The position numbers and the translations under genes were made by a program. Below the pieces are notes generated by a model. The model had not been told where the DNA came from. It made no database searches and saw only the letters and a list, made by a program, of their open reading frames with translations. Below, piece after piece: positions 43,166 to 50,673 of a DNA stretch of 64,000 nt. Position 1 is the first letter of the stretch. Each line of letters begins with the position of its first letter. The DNA is from Bradyrhizobium sp. cir1 (lineage in GTDB: Bacteria > Pseudomonadota > Alphaproteobacteria > Rhizobiales > Xanthobacteraceae), in NCBI RefSeq assembly GCF_014198245.1, contig NZ_JACIHE010000018.1:26001-90000 (forward strand), given 5' to 3'.

Positions 43166-44041
43166 CTATACGCTGCCGCCGGCGATGTCGCGCCGGTTGA
43201 AGAAGCGAACGTCGATATTGCGGCCCTCCGGCGGCGGCGAGGCCAGGCGCGAGCGGAAGAAAGCGCGCTCGCCGGGCCGCAGCACGGTCTGTTCCAGCAC
43301 CGTATTCCAAGCATAGATCTCCGCGCCTTGCGCGTCGCGCACGGCAAAACGCAGCCGCGGAATGTCGAGCGCCTTCTTGCCCTCGCCAACGATGACCCCC
43401 TCGATCACCAGCACCTGCTTACCGTCGACGGTCTCGCTGGAGAGCTTGACGTCCTTGAAGGTCAGCCCGCGCAGGTTCACATCAAAGCCGACCAGTTTGT
43501 AGAAGGCAGCCGTCTGCGGCAGCAGCCGCACCATATCCCCGCGCCAGATCACCAGCGCCAGCACCAGGGCGCCCATGGCGGCGCAGGCGGTCGGCAGGCC
43601 GAGATAGGATTTTCGCGGCGCCGGGGCTGCGGCGGGGCGGCTGACCCGCGCGCCGGGGCGGCGGAACAGGCTACGGAACCAGGACTGGTGCTGCGCCCCA
43701 GTGGCCTCCTCTTCGGCCTCCCGGGCGGCCGCCGACCATTCGTCCTCGGTCGTCTTGACCTCGTCCGGCCAGTCGCTGGCAATCGATGGGCTGTCGACCA
43801 CGGGCGCGTCGGCGGCGTTATCGTCCTTGGCGTAGGAGTTCCACTGCTCGGCGAGGTCGGACTGGTCGTCGGCCTGGCTGGCCGCGGCCATGGCCGGGAC
43901 GGACGCCCCCTCGATGGCATCCTCGGCATAGGCGACCCAGGTCTCCTTGCAGCGGGAGCAGCGGACCGTCCGTCCGTTCGCCCCCAGGCTCGCGGGCTTG
44001 ATGGCGTAGGATGTCGTACAATGGGGGCAGACGATATGCAT
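43166..44041 (-). CDS. MJ0042-type zinc-ribbon domain membrane protein (DUF3426)
   Basis: This is a 291-residue protein with an N-terminal zinc ribbon, IVCPHCTTSYAIKPASLG followed by VRCSRCKETWVAY (two CxxC pairs). A long acidic linker rich in Glu, Asp and Ala leads to one TM helix (GLPTACAAMGALVLALVIW) and a C-terminal DUF3426 domain outside the membrane (VNLRGLTFKDVKLSSETVDG and VLEGVIVGEGKK-like strands). The ATG at 44041 starts the ribbon directly. Function is unknown; it commonly lies beside ftsEX in this group, as here on the opposite strand. Confidence 0.88.
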   Translation of the reverse strand: MHIVCPHCTTSYAIKPASLGANGRTVRCSRCKETWVAYAEDAIEGASVPAMAAASQADDQSDLAEQWNSYAKDDNAADAPVVDSPSIASDWPDEVKTTEDEWSAAAREAEEEATGAQHQSWFRSLFRRPGARVSRPAAAPAPRKSYLGLPTACAAMGALVLALVIWRGDMVRLLPQTAAFYKLVGFDVNLRGLTFKDVKLSSETVDGKQVLVIEGVIVGEGKKALDIPRLRFAVRDAQGAEIYAWNTVLEQTVLRPGERAFFRSRLASPPPEGRNIDVRFFNRRDIAGGSV

Positions 44042-44211
44042 GGACGAGCCTTGATGCATGGACTGGTCTTGATGACCCGGAGAGCCGGTTGCCCTGGATG
44101 CTACAAGGCGACCGTTAACGAACCGGAAACCATAACGGTCGCAAAAACCGTTGATCGCGCATGGCAGCGCGCCGAGTCGCTTCCATCGTCCCCTCTCGAA
44201 CGGAGCTGAGC

Positions 44212-44871
44212 TTGGTTCGGTTCGAAAATGTCGGATTGCGTTACGGCCTGGGGCCGGAGATCCTGTGCGACCTCAGCTTCCAGATCCCCGCGCATTCCTT
44301 CCAGTTTCTCACCGGCCCGTCCGGCGCCGGCAAGACCTCGCTGCTGCGCCTGCTGTTCCTGTCGCATCGGCCGACGCGCGGTCTCGTCAATCTGTTCGGT
44401 CACGATATCTCGCAGCTCGGCAAGGACGAGATCGCCGATTTGCGCAAGCGCATCGGCATCGTGCTGCAGGACTTCCGCCTGCTCGACCACATGACGACCT
44501 ATGAGAATGTCGCGCTGCCGTTCCGCGTCATGGGCCGCAGTGAGTCGAGCTATCGCAAGGAGGTCATCGACCTCCTGCGCTGGGTCGGCCTTGGCGATCG
44601 CATGGATGCGCTGCCGCCGATCCTGTCGGGCGGCGAGAAGCAGCGTGCCGCGATCGCGCGCGCCGTGATCTCGCGGCCGCAGCTGCTGCTCGCGGACGAG
44701 CCCACCGGCAGCGTCGATCCGACGCTCGGCCGCCGCCTGCTGCGGCTTTTCATCGAGCTCAACAAATCCGGCACCGCCGTCATCATCGCGACCCATGACA
44801 TCGGCCTGATGGACCAGTACGAGGCGCGGCGGCTGGTGCTGCACCAGGGACGGCTGCACGTCTATGAATAG
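44212..44871 (+). CDS. ftsE: Cell division ATP-binding protein FtsE
   Basis: This is the ATPase of the FtsEX complex, which activates peptidoglycan hydrolases at the septum, 219 residues. Walker A is GPSGAGKTS, the signature is LSGGEKQR, Walker B is LLLADEPTGSVD and the H-loop is IIATHDIGLMD. I chose TTG 44212 because GGAG stands 6 nt before it and the protein then begins LVRFENVGLRYG, the normal FtsE start. An in-frame ATG at 44161 would add 17 residues. The ftsX gene overlaps the end by 8 bp. Confidence 0.95.
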   Translation: MVRFENVGLRYGLGPEILCDLSFQIPAHSFQFLTGPSGAGKTSLLRLLFLSHRPTRGLVNLFGHDISQLGKDEIADLRKRIGIVLQDFRLLDHMTTYENVALPFRVMGRSESSYRKEVIDLLRWVGLGDRMDALPPILSGGEKQRAAIARAVISRPQLLLADEPTGSVDPTLGRRLLRLFIELNKSGTAVIIATHDIGLMDQYEARRLVLHQGRLHVYE

Positions 44872-45832
44872 GACCGACGAGCGCGGCGTGCTGGTCGATC
44901 TCGGACAGGAGCGTCCGCAGCTTCCGGCCAAGGCGCGCAACATGTCGCCGATCGTGCCGCGTGCCTCGATCCACGGCCGCGCGCTGGTCGCCGTCGTCGC
45001 CATCATGACCTTCCTGGCGTCGATGACCACGGGCACGGTGCTCCTGGTCAGCGCCTCCGCAGCGGAATGGCAGTCGGAGGTCGCAAGCGAGATCACTATC
45101 CAGGTCCGTCCGCAAGCGGGGCGCGATCTCGACCGCGACACCGCGGCCGTGACCGAGGCGATGCGCGCGCAGGCCGGCATCGTCGAGGTCAAGCCGTTCA
45201 GCAAGGACGAGAGCGGCAAGCTGCTCGAGCCCTGGCTCGGCACCGGCCTGTCGATGGACGATCTGCCGGTGCCGCGCATGATCATCGCGCGCGTGCAGCC
45301 CGGCACGCCGCTCGATCTCGGTGCCCTGCGCGCCCGCGTGACGCAAGTGGCGCCGAGCGCCAGCGTCGACGATCACCGCGCCTGGATCGAGCGCATGCGC
45401 TCGATGACCAATGCCACCGTGCTCGCCGGCCTCGGCATCCTCGCGCTCGTCATCATCGCGACCATCATCTCGGTGTCGTTCGCCACCCGTGGCGCCATGG
45501 CGGCGAACCGCCCGATCGTCGAGGTGCTGCATTTCGTCGGCGCCGGCGATCGCTACATCGCCAACCGTTTCCTGCGCCATTTCCTCAGGCTCGGCCTCGA
45601 AGGCGGCGTGATTGGCGGCGGTGCCGCCATGCTGGTGTTCGGCTTCTCCGAGTCGGTCGCCGGCTGGTTCTCGGGGACCCCGGTCGGCGATCAGTTCGCC
45701 GCGCTGCTCGGCACCTTCTCGTTGCGGCCGTCCGGCTATGTCGTGCTCGCGGTGCAGGCGGTCCTGATCGGCGCCATCACGGCGGTTGCTTCGCGCCAGA
45801 CGCTGTTCGCGACGCTGAATGACGTTGATTGA
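44864..45832 (+). CDS. ftsX: Cell division protein FtsX
   Basis: This is the membrane subunit of FtsEX, 322 residues. A cytoplasmic N-terminus (about 45 residues) is followed by TM1 (LVAVVAIMTFLASMTTGTVLLV), a periplasmic loop that in other species recruits hydrolase activators, and three C-terminal helices with the FtsX signature region (SFATRGAMAANRPIVEVLHFVGAGDRYIANRF). The coupled ftsE ATPase lies upstream. It is followed by a family F repeat element and then a DUF218 gene. Confidence 0.94.
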   Translation: MNRTDERGVLVDLGQERPQLPAKARNMSPIVPRASIHGRALVAVVAIMTFLASMTTGTVLLVSASAAEWQSEVASEITIQVRPQAGRDLDRDTAAVTEAMRAQAGIVEVKPFSKDESGKLLEPWLGTGLSMDDLPVPRMIIARVQPGTPLDLGALRARVTQVAPSASVDDHRAWIERMRSMTNATVLAGLGILALVIIATIISVSFATRGAMAANRPIVEVLHFVGAGDRYIANRFLRHFLRLGLEGGVIGGGAAMLVFGFSESVAGWFSGTPVGDQFAALLGTFSLRPSGYVVLAVQAVLIGAITAVASRQTLFATLNDVD

Positions 45833-45839
45833 AGTTTCT

Positions 45840-45987
45840 TCGCCTCTCCCCGCCTGCGGGGAGAGGCCGGAATGCGCGCTGCAAGCGCGGATTCCGGGTG
45901 AGGGGGACTCTCCGCGAGTCCAACTGCCGCCGTCCCCGCGGAGAGTCCCCCTCACCCCAACCCTCTCCCCGCAAGCGGGGCGAGGGA
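45840..45987. repeat. Long inverted-repeat element, family F, copy 2
   Basis: The element runs TCGCCTCTCCCCGCCTGCGGGG to CCCGCAAGCGGGGCGAGGGA, with the inner pair AGGGGGACTCTCCGCG and CGCGGAGAGTCCCCCT mirrored. It lies 8 bp after the ftsX stop, and the same family is at 29165-29345. The 273-bp ftsX-DUF218 gap holds this element and no other evident gene. Confidence 0.8.
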
Positions 45988-46105
45988 GCGCACCATCGAC
46001 GAGGATGGAGTTGCGGCCCGTTGCATTCATCGAGCCTGACAAACCGGACTCCACTTCGCCTCAAAACGTCCTAAAATCATTCAGGGAAGGGATCACCGAC
46101 ATCGC

Positions 46106-46810
46106 ATGACCTCGCCGACCGACGATCGATCGCCGAAACTGCCGCGCGGCTGGCTGCGCGCGACAATCGTGTCGACGATTGCGTTCGCTTTCGTCGGCGC
46201 GGCGGCGGGTTTCGTCGCGTTCCTGTCGCAGATGCGCGGCGCCGAGATCACGCCGGACCGTAAGGCCGACGGCATCGTGGTCCTGACCGGCGGTTCCTCG
46301 CGGGTGTCGGACGCGATGGAGCTTCTAGCCGCCGGCTATGGCAAGCGGTTGCTGATCTCCGGCGTGCATCCGACCTCGACCGCAAGTGACATCTCGCGGA
46401 CCTTGCCGGAGAACCAGTCCTTCATGACCTGCTGCGTCGATCTCGACCGCACCGCGCTCACGACCCGCGGCAACGCCGCGGAGGCGCGGCGCTGGGCCGA
46501 GGGACGACGTTTCAAGTCGCTGATCGTGGTCACCTCGAACTACCACATGCCGCGCGCGCTGGTGGAGTTCTCGCATGCGATGCCGGAGACCACGCTGATC
46601 CCGTTCGCGGTGGTCGGCGATAAATGGCGCGAGGAGCCGTGGTGGACCTCGGCGTCCACCCTGCGGCTGCTGTTGTCCGAATATGTCAAGTACATCGCGG
46701 CCGAGCTCAGGGTGCGGCTGGAGGATTTCGGGATTGACCTTTCGCCCGAGATGTCGGAGCAGCCTGCAGGTCAGCAGCCGAAGCGACCCGCCACCGCCCA
46801 GGCCAATTGA
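46106..46810 (+). CDS. YdcF/DUF218 family membrane protein
   Basis: This is a 234-residue protein with one N-terminal TM helix (IVSTIAFAFVGAAAGFVAFL) and a DUF218 domain. Characteristic pieces are DGIVVLTGGSSRVSDAMELLAAGYGKRLLISGV, then TRGNAAEARRWAEGRRFKSLIVVTSNYHMPRAL, the usual SANF/TRGNA-type core. Family members such as SanA and ElyC are linked to envelope integrity. The active face would be periplasmic. It is followed directly by plsC and probably shares a transcript with ftsEX, though a repeat element lies between. Confidence 0.88.
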   Translation: MTSPTDDRSPKLPRGWLRATIVSTIAFAFVGAAAGFVAFLSQMRGAEITPDRKADGIVVLTGGSSRVSDAMELLAAGYGKRLLISGVHPTSTASDISRTLPENQSFMTCCVDLDRTALTTRGNAAEARRWAEGRRFKSLIVVTSNYHMPRALVEFSHAMPETTLIPFAVVGDKWREEPWWTSASTLRLLLSEYVKYIAAELRVRLEDFGIDLSPEMSEQPAGQQPKRPATAQAN

Positions 46811-46844
46811 CCGGCCATTGATCGGCAAATTGATCGGATCGTCG

Positions 46845-47618
46845 ATGTTTCTGATTTTCCTGCGTTCGCTCTTGTTTAACGTGCTGTTCTACACTGTGCT
46901 GGTGTGCCTTGCGATCGTGGCGCTGCCGACCTTCGCATTGCCGCCGCGGGCCATGCTCACGGTCGCCGAATGGTGGGCGAAGGCGACGCTGGTCCTGATG
47001 CGCGTGATCTGCAACATCAAGGTGGAATTCCGGGGTGTCGAGAAGATTCCGCAGGGACCGCTGGTGATCGCAGCGAAGCACCAGTCGTTCTGGGAAACCT
47101 TCGTATTGCCGGGCTTCTTCAACCGCCCGATCTTCATCCTCAAGCGCCAGCTCATGCAGATTCCGGTGTTTGGCCAGTTCCTGGTCAAGACCGGGATGAT
47201 CGCGATCGATCGCAATGCCGGCGTGAAGGCGCTGCTGGACATGACGCGGCGCGCGCGCGAAGCGGTGCGCAGCGGCAGGCAGCTCGTGATCTTTCCGGAA
47301 GGCACGCGTCGCGCGCCGGGCGCTCCGCCCGACTACAAGACCGGCTTTGCGCAGATCTATTCGTCCTGCGGCGTGCCGTGCCTGCCGATCGCGCTCAATT
47401 CCGGCCTGTTCTGGCCGCGCCGCACTTTCATGCGCTATCCCGGCACGCTCGTCGTCGAATTCCTCGATCCGCTGCCATCAGGCCTGCCGAAGGACGAGTT
47501 TCTTTCCCGCGTGCAAACGGCCATCGAAGACGCGACCGGTCGCCTCGTCGAAGCGGGCCGGAAAGAGCAGGAGCAGTTGATCGGCAGCGCGCCGAGCTAC
47601 GCGCCGTCGGAGAGCTAA
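46845..47618 (+). CDS. plsC: 1-acyl-sn-glycerol-3-phosphate acyltransferase
   Basis: This inner-membrane enzyme acylates lysophosphatidic acid to phosphatidic acid, 257 residues. The first helix is LRSLLFNVLFYTVLVCLAIVALP. The acyltransferase motif I is KHQSFWETF, in which HX4E replaces the usual HX4D. The phosphate-binding motif FPEGTR is intact. The ATG at 46845 is preferred as it starts the membrane helix directly. It lies 34 bp after the DUF218 gene and is followed by repeat family A. Confidence 0.9.
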   Translation: MFLIFLRSLLFNVLFYTVLVCLAIVALPTFALPPRAMLTVAEWWAKATLVLMRVICNIKVEFRGVEKIPQGPLVIAAKHQSFWETFVLPGFFNRPIFILKRQLMQIPVFGQFLVKTGMIAIDRNAGVKALLDMTRRAREAVRSGRQLVIFPEGTRRAPGAPPDYKTGFAQIYSSCGVPCLPIALNSGLFWPRRTFMRYPGTLVVEFLDPLPSGLPKDEFLSRVQTAIEDATGRLVEAGRKEQEQLIGSAPSYAPSES

Positions 47619-47664
47619 AGCATGATCCGGAAAAGTGCGAAGCGGTTTTCCGAAAAGATCATGC
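47619..47664. repeat. 46-bp palindromic repeat, family A, copy 3
   Basis: AGCATGATCCGGAAAA with centre GTGCGAAGCGG and end TTTTCCGAAAAGATCATGC, nearly identical to the copy at 25115. It follows the plsC stop directly and precedes the 47679-47717 hairpin, so the two stand in series between the convergent plsC and ChaC-like genes. Confidence 0.85.
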
Positions 47665-47678
47665 GTAAACAACAACCC

Positions 47679-47717
47679 AAAGCGCGATGACGATTCATCC
47701 AGATCTCATCGCGCTTT
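47679..47717. terminator. Hairpin between plsC and the ChaC-like gene
   Basis: AAAGCGCGATGA (47679-47690) pairs with TCATCGCGCTTT (47706-47717) around a 15-nt loop, giving a 12-bp stem whose ends are A-rich on the left and T-rich on the right. This is a typical bidirectional terminator for two convergent genes, whose stop codons lie at its flanks. Confidence 0.7.
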
Positions 47718-48324
47718 AGCGGCTCTCTCGATCTTCCGGAGTCGCCGCGTGCAGGGGATGCGCATCACCATGCAGCATGACCGCGAGCTGATGCAATTGC
47801 GTGTCGCGAAAACCTTCGGCCTCGATCGCCTTCACTGTTGCCGTGACGTAGTCGCGGTTGGCGCCGGACTGGCCGTGGCCCTGGACGACATGGCGGTGCT
47901 GCTCGGCGAGCGACAGCCGGCCGGCATACTGCACATGGCCGCGGTCGACGACATAGGCGAGCGCGGAGACACGTTGGCGCGCATCGTTCTCCAGCCAGAC
48001 CGAGCGCATCACCTCGCGATAGACCGACGTGACCTGCTCGCGTTCGCGCAAATAGGCGACGACGTCAGTGCGGTTCTTCTCGGCGACGCGGAAGGCGATG
48101 CCGCGGCAGGCGCCGCCGCGATCGAGCCCGAGCACCAGGCCCGGCTTTTCCGGCGTGCCGCGGTGCACGAAGGAATAGACGCAGAGCGCGCGATGCTCGC
48201 CGACCAGCCGCGCCGGGACGCGCTCCTCGAATTCGAAGCCCGGCCGCCACATCAGCGAGCCGTAGCCGAACACCCAGAGGTCGTCCTTGGCTGTGGTGAC
48301 GGAGGGGAGGGTGATTTCCGACAT
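47716..48324 (-). CDS. ChaC-like glutathione-specific gamma-glutamylcyclotransferase
   Basis: This enzyme cleaves the gamma-glutamyl bond of glutathione, giving 5-oxoproline, 202 residues. The family signature WVFGYGSLMWRPGF is near the N-terminus, followed by RALCVYSFVHRGTPEKPGLVLGLDRGGACRGIAFRV, which builds the active-site pocket. The ATG at 48324 begins just before the family domain; an extra 33-residue N-terminal extension is possible from a start at 48423. It is divergent from the DUF2125 gene. Confidence 0.88.
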   Translation of the reverse strand: MSEITLPSVTTAKDDLWVFGYGSLMWRPGFEFEERVPARLVGEHRALCVYSFVHRGTPEKPGLVLGLDRGGACRGIAFRVAEKNRTDVVAYLREREQVTSVYREVMRSVWLENDARQRVSALAYVVDRGHVQYAGRLSLAEQHRHVVQGHGQSGANRDYVTATVKAIEAEGFRDTQLHQLAVMLHGDAHPLHAATPEDRESR

Positions 48325-48434
48325 TTCGGGCACGGCTACCAGAACCGCGCCCCCAAGCGAAGCGAATTCTCCGTCTTTCGTCGGGGGCCGGCCCCGCTTA
48401 CATTTGCCTGAATCTGGGGCCAAAGGGTCGCCGC

Positions 48435-49619
48435 ATGTCCGATATGACCGTTGCCACAGGCCGCCGCTCCCGTTGGGGCCTTTTCATCGCACCCGTTCTC
48501 CTGCTGATCCTCGCCGTCGCGTGGACCTGTTTCTGGTTCTATGCCGCTTCGCAGGCCGAGACCGCCGCAGACGCCTGGCGCGCGCAGGAGGCCAAGTCCG
48601 GCCGCATCTATGATTGCGCCAAGCGCTCGATCGCGGGCTTCCCGTTCCGCTTCGAGGTTCAGTGCTCCGGCGCCAGCGTCGCCCTGGTCTCGCAGAACGC
48701 CAGCAAGACGCCGTTCACGGCGAACCTCGACAACATCCTGGTCGTCGCCCAGGTCTACGATCCCAAGCGCGTGATTGCCGAATTCTCGGCGCCGGCGACG
48801 CTGACCGACGGGGTCACGCAGAACACCTTCGTGGTGAACTGGAGCAAGGGCCGCAGCAGCGTCGTTGGCCTGCCGGCCGTGCCGGACCGCGCCTCCCTCG
48901 TGTTCGACGATCCCAGCATCAATCGCCTTGATGGCTCGGTGCAGGTGCCGCTCGCGCGCGCCAAGCAGGTCGAGCTGCATGGCCGCCTCGCGGACGGCTC
49001 TCCGGCCGATCATCCCGTGATCGAGACCGTGCTCCACGTCGCGCAGGGCAGTATCCAGGGCGTTCATCCCTTGCTCGCCGAGCCGTTCGAAGCCGATACG
49101 CGCGCCAAGATCACCGGCCTTTCCGACCTCACGCCAAAGCCCTGGCCGCAGCGCTTCCGCGAGATCCAGGCCGCCGGCGGTCATATCGAGATCGTGCAGT
49201 CGCGGATCCAGCAGGGCGAGATGATTGCGGTCGCGGCCGGCACGCTTGGCCTGTCGGCCAATGGCCGACTGGACGGCGAGCTGCAGATGACGGTGACCGG
49301 CCTCGAGCGCGTGATCCCCGCGCTCGGGATCGAGAAGATGCTGGAAGAGGGCGTGCCGCAGGCAACGCTGGATCGCGTCGCGCCCGGTGTGAAGTCGCAG
49401 GATCTCAACAATTTGTTCGGCGCGCTCGACCGCGCCGTTCCCGGCCTCGGCAAGGTCATCAAGCAGAACGCCAACGCCGGCGTTGCCGCCGGCATCAACT
49501 CGATCGGCACCGAGAGCACGCTCGAGGGCAAGAAGGCGCGCAGCTTTCCGCTGAAGTTCGTCGACGGCGCCGTGCTGCTCGGCCCGGTCAAGGTCGGCCA
49601 GATCCCGCCGCTGTATTGA
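48435..49619 (+). CDS. DUF2125 family membrane-anchored protein
   Basis: This is a 394-residue protein of unknown function with an N-terminal anchor helix (WGLFIAPVLLLILAVAWTCFWFYA) and a long extracytoplasmic domain. DUF2125 features include AKSGRIYDCAKRSIAGFPFRFEVQCSG, GRLDGELQMTVTGL and the closing VLLGPVKVGQIPPLY. The family is restricted to alphaproteobacteria and is probably a beta-rich envelope protein. A short divergent region separates it from the ChaC-like gene, and a family B repeat follows its stop. Confidence 0.88.
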   Translation: MSDMTVATGRRSRWGLFIAPVLLLILAVAWTCFWFYAASQAETAADAWRAQEAKSGRIYDCAKRSIAGFPFRFEVQCSGASVALVSQNASKTPFTANLDNILVVAQVYDPKRVIAEFSAPATLTDGVTQNTFVVNWSKGRSSVVGLPAVPDRASLVFDDPSINRLDGSVQVPLARAKQVELHGRLADGSPADHPVIETVLHVAQGSIQGVHPLLAEPFEADTRAKITGLSDLTPKPWPQRFREIQAAGGHIEIVQSRIQQGEMIAVAAGTLGLSANGRLDGELQMTVTGLERVIPALGIEKMLEEGVPQATLDRVAPGVKSQDLNNLFGALDRAVPGLGKVIKQNANAGVAAGINSIGTESTLEGKKARSFPLKFVDGAVLLGPVKVGQIPPLY

Positions 49620-49629
49620 AACCTCTCTC

Positions 49630-49732
49630 GTCATTCCGGGGCGATGCGTAGCATCGAACCCGGAATCCATTTCTCCGCGAGCGCTGTGGCCCGATGGATT
49701 CCGGGCTCGCCCTTCGGGCGCTCCGGAATGAC
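49630..49732. repeat. Long inverted-repeat element, family B, copy 3
   Basis: GTCATTCCGGGGC (49630-49642) mirrors the end GGCGCTCCGGAATGAC. The inner mirrored pair is CCCGGAATCCAT and ATGGATTCCGGG. It lies between the convergent DUF2125 gene and tyrC, ending 6 bp before the tyrC stop. Confidence 0.8.
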
Positions 49733-49737
49733 AGGAG

Positions 49738-50673
49738 CTACGGCTTCTTCAGCGCCGCATGCGGTCGGCCGAAATCCGCTGCCGCCGAATCCTGGCCAAT
49801 CTCGACGATGCCGCGGCGGATGGCGCGGGTGCGGGTGAAGTGATCGAACAGTGCTTCGCCGTCGCCGCGGCGGATCGCGCGGGTCAGCTTGGCGAGATCC
49901 TCTGTGAAGGTGCCGAGCATCTCCAGCACCGCTTCCTTGTTGGCAAGGAAGACGTCGCGCCACATCGTCGGGTCGGAGGCGGCGATGCGGGTGAAGTCGC
50001 GAAAGCCGCCGGCGGAGAATTTTATCACTTCCGATTCCGTCACCTGCTGCAGTTCGTCGGCGGTGCCGACGATGGTGTAGGCGATCAGATGCGGCAGATG
50101 GCTGGTGATCGCGAGCACGAGATCATGGTGATCCGGAGTCATCACCTCGACCTTGGCGCCCATCGCCGCCCAGAAGGCGCGCAAATGCGCGACGGCCTCG
50201 GCGTCGGTGCCATCAGGCGGCGTGAGAATGCACCAGCGGTTGATGAACAGCTCGGCGAAGCCGGAATCCGGACCCGAATGCTCGGTGCCCGCGACGGGAT
50301 GTGCCGGCACGAAATGGACGCCCTGTGGCAGATGCGGCGCCACGTCCCTGACGACCGCGCCCTTGACCGAGCCGACGTCGGAGATGATTGCGCCGGGCTT
50401 GAGGTGCGCGGCGATTTCCTGCGCGACCGGCCCGCAGGCGCCGACGGGAATGCAGAGGATGACGAGATCGGCATCCTTCACGGCCTCCGCATTGGTCGCC
50501 ACCACCTGGTCGACAATGCCGAGCTCGATCACCCGCGCACGCGTCTTCTCCGAGCGCGCGGTGGTGACGATTTCGCCAGCCAGGCCCTGGAGCTTCGCGG
50601 CGCGCGCAATCGAACCGCCGATCAGGCCGAAGCCGATCAGGGCAACGCGCTGGAAATGCGGGTTCGCGCTCAT
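49738..50673 (-). CDS. tyrC: Prephenate/arogenate (cyclohexadienyl) dehydrogenase
   Basis: This enzyme oxidises prephenate or arogenate toward tyrosine with NAD(P), 311 residues. The Rossmann motif is VALIGFGLIGGSIARA, the catalytic-site histidine region is FVPAHPVAGTEHSGPDSG, and the C-terminal helical domain contains HLPHLIAYTIVGTADELQ. The start overlaps the hisC stop by 4 bp (ATGA). With aroQ and hisC it forms a tyrosine/phenylalanine-type unit. Zymomonas mobilis has the same hisC-tyrC order. The cofactor and prephenate-versus-arogenate preference cannot be read here. Confidence 0.93.
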   Translation of the reverse strand: MSANPHFQRVALIGFGLIGGSIARAAKLQGLAGEIVTTARSEKTRARVIELGIVDQVVATNAEAVKDADLVILCIPVGACGPVAQEIAAHLKPGAIISDVGSVKGAVVRDVAPHLPQGVHFVPAHPVAGTEHSGPDSGFAELFINRWCILTPPDGTDAEAVAHLRAFWAAMGAKVEVMTPDHHDLVLAITSHLPHLIAYTIVGTADELQQVTESEVIKFSAGGFRDFTRIAASDPTMWRDVFLANKEAVLEMLGTFTEDLAKLTRAIRRGDGEALFDHFTRTRAIRRGIVEIGQDSAAADFGRPHAALKKP

